Below, one piece after another: positions 59,946 through 64,000 of a stretch of 64,000 bases of DNA. A model generated the notes under the pieces. That model was not told the DNA's origin and ran no database searches. It saw only the letters and a program-made list of their open reading frames with translations. The stretch comes from Williamsia soli (GTDB taxonomy: Bacteria > Actinomycetota > Actinomycetes > Mycobacteriales > Mycobacteriaceae), in the NCBI RefSeq assembly GCF_017377795.1, contig NZ_JAFRDR010000013.1:62001-126000 (forward strand), read 5' to 3'. The translations under genes and the position numbers were made by a program. Numbering within the stretch: the first letter of the stretch is position 1; each line of letters starts with the position of its first letter.

Positions 59946-61247
59946 ATGGCATGGGATTTCGAGACCGACCCGGAGTATCAGGCGAAACTGGACTGGGCTG
60001 ATGCGTTTGTCCGCGATGAGGTGGAGCCACTCGACCATGCGTGGCCACATCTGCAGTTCGTACCCCTCGACGGAGGTCGTCGCAACGCGATCGATCCGCT
60101 CAAAGACCAAGTCCGCCAACAAAAACTGTGGGCCACACATCTCGGTCCCGACCTCGGCGGTCAGGGTTACGGCCAGCTTCAGTTGGCCCTGCTCAACGAG
60201 ATTCTCGGGCGGTCATCCTGGGCGCCGATCGTATTCGGCTGCCAAGCACCCGACACCGGCAACGCCGAGATCATCGCCCACTACGGCACCCCCGAGCAGA
60301 AGAAGCAGTACCTCCAGCCACTGCTCGACGGCGAATGCTTCTCGAGCTACTCGATGACCGAGCCGCAGGCCGGGGCCGACCCCACACAGTTCACGACCAG
60401 CGCCGTCCGAGACGGTGACCACTGGATCATCAATGGCTACAAGTACTTCTCGTCCAACGCGAAGACAGCCTCGTTCCTGATCGTCATGGTGGTGACCAAT
60501 CCCGACGTGAGCGCCTACAAGGGCATGTCGATGTTCCTGGTCCCGACGAACACACCCGGCGTGATCATCGAACGCAACGTCGGGCTCTTCGGGGAACCGA
60601 TGGATGGGGGCACGCACGCCCTCATCCACTACGACAATGTCCGGGTCCCCGACAGCGCACTGCTCGGCGGTGAGGGCCAGGCCTTCGCAGTCGCCCAAAC
60701 CCGACTCGGCGGTGGACGCATTCATCACGCCATGCGGACGATCGGCATGGCACAAAAGGCGGTCGACATGATGTGTGAGCGGGTACTGAGCCGTGAGACC
60801 GCGGGCAGCCGACTCGCGGACAAACAGTTCATCCAGGGTTTCATCGCCGACTCGTACGCTCAATTGACCCAGTTCCGGCTGTTCGTGCTCAACACCGCCT
60901 GGAAGATCGACAAGTACAACGATTACAAGAAGGTCCGCAAAGACATCGCCACGGCGAAAGTCATCATGCCGACCGTCTTGCATGACATCGCCTGGCGCGC
61001 AATGCAAGTTCATGGAGCGTTGGGTGTCACGAACGAGATGCCGTTCTTGACGATGGTTCATGGTGCCGCCGTGATGGGGCTCGCAGACGGTCCTACCGAG
61101 GTCCACAAGGTCACCGTGGCCAAGCAGGTCTTGCGCGACTACAAAGCCACTGACGACCTCTGGCCCACCGAGTGGATTCCCAGGAAAGAAGCGGCCGCAA
61201 GGGCCAAATACGCCGAATACCTCGAACTGGAAGTGGGGAACCTGTGA
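59946..61247 (+). CDS. Acyl-CoA dehydrogenase
   Basis: 433 residues. YSMTEPQAGADPTQF (FAD and substrate loop), WIINGYKYFSSNA, and VHGALGVTNEMPF near the C-terminal Gly-rich motif. The catalytic Glu is probably the one in GPTEVHKV. RBS AAGGAGG is excellent. First gene of a four-gene plus-strand operon for beta-oxidation-like steps. Confidence 0.92.
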   Translation: MAWDFETDPEYQAKLDWADAFVRDEVEPLDHAWPHLQFVPLDGGRRNAIDPLKDQVRQQKLWATHLGPDLGGQGYGQLQLALLNEILGRSSWAPIVFGCQAPDTGNAEIIAHYGTPEQKKQYLQPLLDGECFSSYSMTEPQAGADPTQFTTSAVRDGDHWIINGYKYFSSNAKTASFLIVMVVTNPDVSAYKGMSMFLVPTNTPGVIIERNVGLFGEPMDGGTHALIHYDNVRVPDSALLGGEGQAFAVAQTRLGGGRIHHAMRTIGMAQKAVDMMCERVLSRETAGSRLADKQFIQGFIADSYAQLTQFRLFVLNTAWKIDKYNDYKKVRKDIATAKVIMPTVLHDIAWRAMQVHGALGVTNEMPFLTMVHGAAVMGLADGPTEVHKVTVAKQVLRDYKATDDLWPTEWIPRKEAAARAKYAEYLELEVGNL

Positions 61248-62263
61248 TCGACACCGCCAAACTCGCCGCCTGGATGGACGAAGCCGACCTACCGGGAAAG
61301 GGTGAGCCTCTCGACGCACGTTTCCTTTCCGGCGGAACTCAGAACGAGATCTACGAGATCGTCCGTGGGGAGAGCACTTGCGTGATCAGGCTGCCACCGG
61401 CAGCGGCACCGGCAACCCGCGATGAGGGGATCATGCGCGAGTGGCGGATCATCGAGGCTCTCGACGGTACGGACGTGCCGCACACCAAGGCGATCGCCGC
61501 CTGCTCCGACACGTCCGTGCTCGGAAGATCGTTCTATCTCATGGGATTCGTCGACGGCTGGTCGCCGATGAACAACAAGCAGTGGCGCGAACCGTTCACG
61601 AGCGATCCGGAATTGCGAAAAGGTTTGGCCTATCAGCTCGCCGAAGGCATCGCACTGCTCTCGAAGGTCGACTGGCAAGCGAAGGGTCTGCAGGATCTCG
61701 GCCGCCCGGACGGGTTTCACGAGCGCCAGGTGAGCCGCTGGACCCGGTTCTTTGACCGGGTGAAGGGTCGAGACCTGGAGGGGATGGACGAGGCCACCGC
61801 GTGGCTCAATGCGCACAAGCCACTCGACTTCATCCCGGGTCTCATGCACGGGGACTATCAGTTCGCGAACGTCATGTTCAAGGACGGTGCGCCGGCGCAA
61901 CTCGACGCCATCGTCGACTGGGAGATGGGCACCGTCGGTGACCCGAAATTGGATCTGGCCTGGATGGTGCAGGGGTGGCCCGAGGACACGAATGCACCGG
62001 AGGCCGCCACCTCGAGCTATGTGGACCTACAGGGGATGCCGTCGAGAGAACAGATGATCGATCACTACTCAGAGGTCTCGGGACGTCAGGTCGACGACCT
62101 CGACTATTACCTGGTGCTCGCCAAATGGAAACTCGCCATTGTTCTCGAACAGGGCTTCCAACGTGCCGGTGACAATCATCAACTCCAGTCGTACGGTCCG
62201 CTCGTGCCACGGTTGATGAAAGAAGCCGCCGACTTCGCAGAATCGAGTGATTACGCATCATGA
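61244..62263 (+). CDS. Aminoglycoside-phosphotransferase-like (FadE36-type) kinase
   Basis: 339 residues with the APH/choline-kinase fold: HGDYQFANVMF (catalytic loop) and IVDWEMGTVGDPKLDLAWM (metal-binding Asp). Such proteins are often paired with acyl-CoA dehydrogenases, where they are thought to phosphorylate a hydroxyacyl-CoA before elimination. The GTG start overlaps the acyl-CoA dehydrogenase stop (GTGA) and the end overlaps the hydratase (ATGA). Not evidence for antibiotic resistance. Confidence 0.87.
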   Translation: MIDTAKLAAWMDEADLPGKGEPLDARFLSGGTQNEIYEIVRGESTCVIRLPPAAAPATRDEGIMREWRIIEALDGTDVPHTKAIAACSDTSVLGRSFYLMGFVDGWSPMNNKQWREPFTSDPELRKGLAYQLAEGIALLSKVDWQAKGLQDLGRPDGFHERQVSRWTRFFDRVKGRDLEGMDEATAWLNAHKPLDFIPGLMHGDYQFANVMFKDGAPAQLDAIVDWEMGTVGDPKLDLAWMVQGWPEDTNAPEAATSSYVDLQGMPSREQMIDHYSEVSGRQVDDLDYYLVLAKWKLAIVLEQGFQRAGDNHQLQSYGPLVPRLMKEAADFAESSDYAS

Positions 62264-63030
62264 CCACAGGAACCCAAGAAGTCGAACTGGTCCAGGAACG
62301 ACGCGGACCGATCACAATTTTGCGCCTGAACCGTCCGGACGCCCGAAATGCGCTCAATGTCAGTTTGATTCAGGGTATCGGTGCGGCAGCGCTCGAGGCC
62401 GAATCAGATCCGGAGATCCGGGCGATCGTTCTCACCGGTACCGGCGATCGCGCCTTCTGCGCCGGAATGGATCTGCGCGCGTTCGCCGACGGTGGCGACT
62501 TCTATTCCGAAGGCTTCGAAAGGCTCACTGAAGGACAACTGTCCATTCCTGTCATCGGCGCCGCCAACGGCACGGCGATCGGCGGTGGACTCGAACTCCT
62601 CCTCGGCTGCGACGTGATCGTGTCCTCGACGCAGGCGAAGTTCGGCCTGCCTGAGTGCAAGCGCGGCATGTTCCCCGGCGGTGGTGGCACGAACATCGGG
62701 ACCCGCATCCCGCTGGGCGTCGCCCTGGAGATGACTCTCACCGGAGACTTCATCACCGCGGAGCGGGCCTATGACATTGGTCTGGTCAATGCCCTGGCGG
62801 CCCCGGACGCGGTACTCGAGACCGCCATCGGCTACGCCGAGCGAATCGCCGCCAACGCGCCGCTGAGCCTCGCCGCATGCAAGGACCTGGTCCGACTCGC
62901 GGTGTCCAACAGCGAGAGTGTCCCGGAACGTCTCGGACAGTGGCGGACCACCGTCTTCTCCAGCAGCGACGCGAAAGAGGGCGCAATGGCGTTCATCGAG
63001 AAGCGAAGCCCGAACTGGCAGGGTCGGTAG
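62260..63030 (+). CDS. Enoyl-CoA hydratase/isomerase
   Basis: 256-residue crotonase-fold enzyme. NRPDARNALN, the oxyanion-hole region AFCAGMDLRAF, GTAIGGGLELLLGCDVIVSS, and KFGLPECKRGMFPGGGGT, where the Glu of LPEC is the likely general base. Coupled to the kinase gene. Confidence 0.92.
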   Translation: MTTGTQEVELVQERRGPITILRLNRPDARNALNVSLIQGIGAAALEAESDPEIRAIVLTGTGDRAFCAGMDLRAFADGGDFYSEGFERLTEGQLSIPVIGAANGTAIGGGLELLLGCDVIVSSTQAKFGLPECKRGMFPGGGGTNIGTRIPLGVALEMTLTGDFITAERAYDIGLVNALAAPDAVLETAIGYAERIAANAPLSLAACKDLVRLAVSNSESVPERLGQWRTTVFSSSDAKEGAMAFIEKRSPNWQGR

Positions 63031-63037
63031 CTCCCTC

Positions 63038-64000
63038 GTGCGCGCGATTGTCTGCTCGAGTTATGGTGCACCAGAATCTCTGCGGATCGAGGATCTGCCG
63101 TCGACCCCGTTGAAGAAGGGCGAGATTCGGGTCGCCGTGGTCGCGGCCGCGGCCAACTTTCCCGACGTGTTGCTGATCGCAGGTGACTATCAGATCAAGG
63201 TCCCACCTCCGTTCGTGCCCGGCAGCGAGTTCGCCGGCGTGATCACCGAGGTCTCATCCGACGTCGACGGGCGCTTGATCGGCACCCGGGTCACGGGAAC
63301 CGGACTCATCGGAGCTTTCGCGGAGGAGATCGTGGTCCGCGCCGACAAGGTGAGCTCGATCGCGGACGGCGTCGACGAACGCATCGCCGCTGCCTTCGGG
63401 GTGGCCCATCGCACGGCCTACCACTCACTGCGGTCGGTCGCCCGCGTCGGCTCCGGCGATCGACTCATCGTTCTCGGCGCCGGTGGCGGTGTGGGCCTGG
63501 CCGCCGTCCAACTCGGCGTCCTGCTCGGGGCCGAGGTCACTGCGGTCGCATCGTCATCGGACAAGCTGGCGGTCGCCCAGCGTTACGGCGCGGCCCACCT
63601 CATCAATCATCGCGAGTCAGATGTGCGGACAGCGCTGCGCGCCGTTCTGCCCGACGGTGCCGATGCGGTGATCGATCCCGTGGGCGGCAAGCTCTCGGAG
63701 CCGGCCCTTCGTTCACTGGCCAGAGGCGGACGATTCGTCACCATCGGGTACGCATCCGGAGAGATCCCGGCCATCCCCCTGAATCTGGTTCTTGTCAAAG
63801 GAATCCACATCGCCGGCTTCCAGTTCCAGGATGTGCCGCCAGAAGAGTTTACCCGCAACGAATCCGAGCTCACCGACCTACTCGTGAAGCAACGAGTCGT
63901 CCCTCATGTCGGAGCGTCCTACGCACTGCACGACACCGCGAAAGCCCTTCGGCTGGTCGCTGACGGGCACGCGGTCGGCAAGGTCCTGATCGAGATCAAC
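63038..64000 (+). CDS. NADPH:quinone oxidoreductase-like MDR protein (cut by window end)
   Basis: 321 codons open to the last base; the stop is outside. Begins with GTG 63038, 7 bases after the hydratase stop. It reads VRAIVCSSYGAPESLRIEDLP, then FPDVLLIAGDYQIKVPPPFVPGSEFAGVI and LGAGGGVGLAAVQLGVLLGAEVTAVASS (NADPH motif), with no zinc-ligand Cys cluster. Medium-chain reductase of the quinone oxidoreductase/enoyl reductase group. At about 320 residues it is close to full family length, so little is missing. Confidence 0.9.
   Translation, partial: MRAIVCSSYGAPESLRIEDLPSTPLKKGEIRVAVVAAAANFPDVLLIAGDYQIKVPPPFVPGSEFAGVITEVSSDVDGRLIGTRVTGTGLIGAFAEEIVVRADKVSSIADGVDERIAAAFGVAHRTAYHSLRSVARVGSGDRLIVLGAGGGVGLAAVQLGVLLGAEVTAVASSSDKLAVAQRYGAAHLINHRESDVRTALRAVLPDGADAVIDPVGGKLSEPALRSLARGGRFVTIGYASGEIPAIPLNLVLVKGIHIAGFQFQDVPPEEFTRNESELTDLLVKQRVVPHVGASYALHDTAKALRLVADGHAVGKVLIEIN

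Noticed and set aside
60213..61319. 368-codon minus-strand frame opposite the acyl-CoA dehydrogenase
   Set aside because: Low-complexity composition with no family pattern; the plus-strand gene is clear.
61244..62263. Aminoglycoside resistance gene
   Set aside because: The phosphotransferase fold is shared, but gene coupling to acyl-CoA enzymes and the FadE36-like pattern point to catabolism.

Overview
The window is high-GC actinobacterial DNA, most likely from a mycolic-acid-bearing genus of the Mycobacteriales (Gordonia/Rhodococcus/Williamsia-like). The signs are paired YrbE permeases with an Mce protein, close homologues of the mycobacterial metal genes pacL1-ctpC and nmtR-ctpJ, a mycofactocin-type dehydrogenase, many GTG/TTG starts, ATGA/GTGA start-stop overlaps, and at least one probable leaderless promoter. 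The genus is inferred; there is no rRNA or other marker gene in the window. I saw no tRNA, rRNA, CRISPR array or intact insertion sequence.

Region 1 (1-12.8 kb) is catabolic. It begins inside an mce operon (yrbEA, yrbEB, mceA on the minus strand). Then come an SDR/P450 pair with a TetR regulator, a carboxymuconolactone decarboxylase-like protein with a hydroxyisobutyrate dehydrogenase-like protein, a decayed TetR gene, an aldehyde dehydrogenase, and a plus-strand run of two MaoC hydratases, a VOC protein, a thiolase, a small ferredoxin-fold protein and a DoxX membrane protein.

Region 2 (12.8-27.2 kb) is the most unusual part. A ribosomal peptide (RiPP) locus of the azoline/azole (TOMM) type sits between two metal-export loci and beside a metal or metallophore importer. 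pacL1-ctpC (zinc efflux in M. tuberculosis) lies on one side and nmtR-ctpJ (Ni/Co sensing and efflux) on the other. Between them are a SagB-type dehydrogenase, an MFS exporter, a YcaO cyclodehydratase, a CocE/NonD-type hydrolase, a short E1-like partner, a 40-residue candidate precursor with a His/Ser/Thr-rich stretch, and a FecB-FecC-FecD-ATPase importer. The sagB, precursor and importer promoters each carry a Fur/Zur-like palindrome. The simplest model is a metal-starvation-induced peptide metallophore that is made, exported and re-imported. This is an inference.

Region 3 (27.2-64 kb) is a large catabolic supercluster. It holds SCP2-thiolase/DUF35 proteins (including one DUF35-aldolase-type fusion and one HMG-CoA synthase-like DUF35 protein), two acyl-CoA ligases, an amidohydrolase, a CaiB-type CoA transferase, aldehyde dehydrogenases, many SDRs including a mycofactocin-type one, a P450 with its ferredoxin, a TauD-type dioxygenase, hydrolases, two more hydroxyisobutyrate dehydrogenase-like proteins, an LLM flavoenzyme, a LuxC/LuxE-like acyl reductase pair, and an acyl-CoA dehydrogenase/phosphotransferase/enoyl-CoA hydratase/quinone oxidoreductase operon cut by the window end. 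A recurring 15-bp palindrome (SAGAAYRNNRTTCTS, with exact and degenerate copies) precedes several of these operons and suggests one shared regulator. The mixture suggests breakdown of a steroid- or terpenoid-like cyclic compound, but the substrate cannot be read from sequence.
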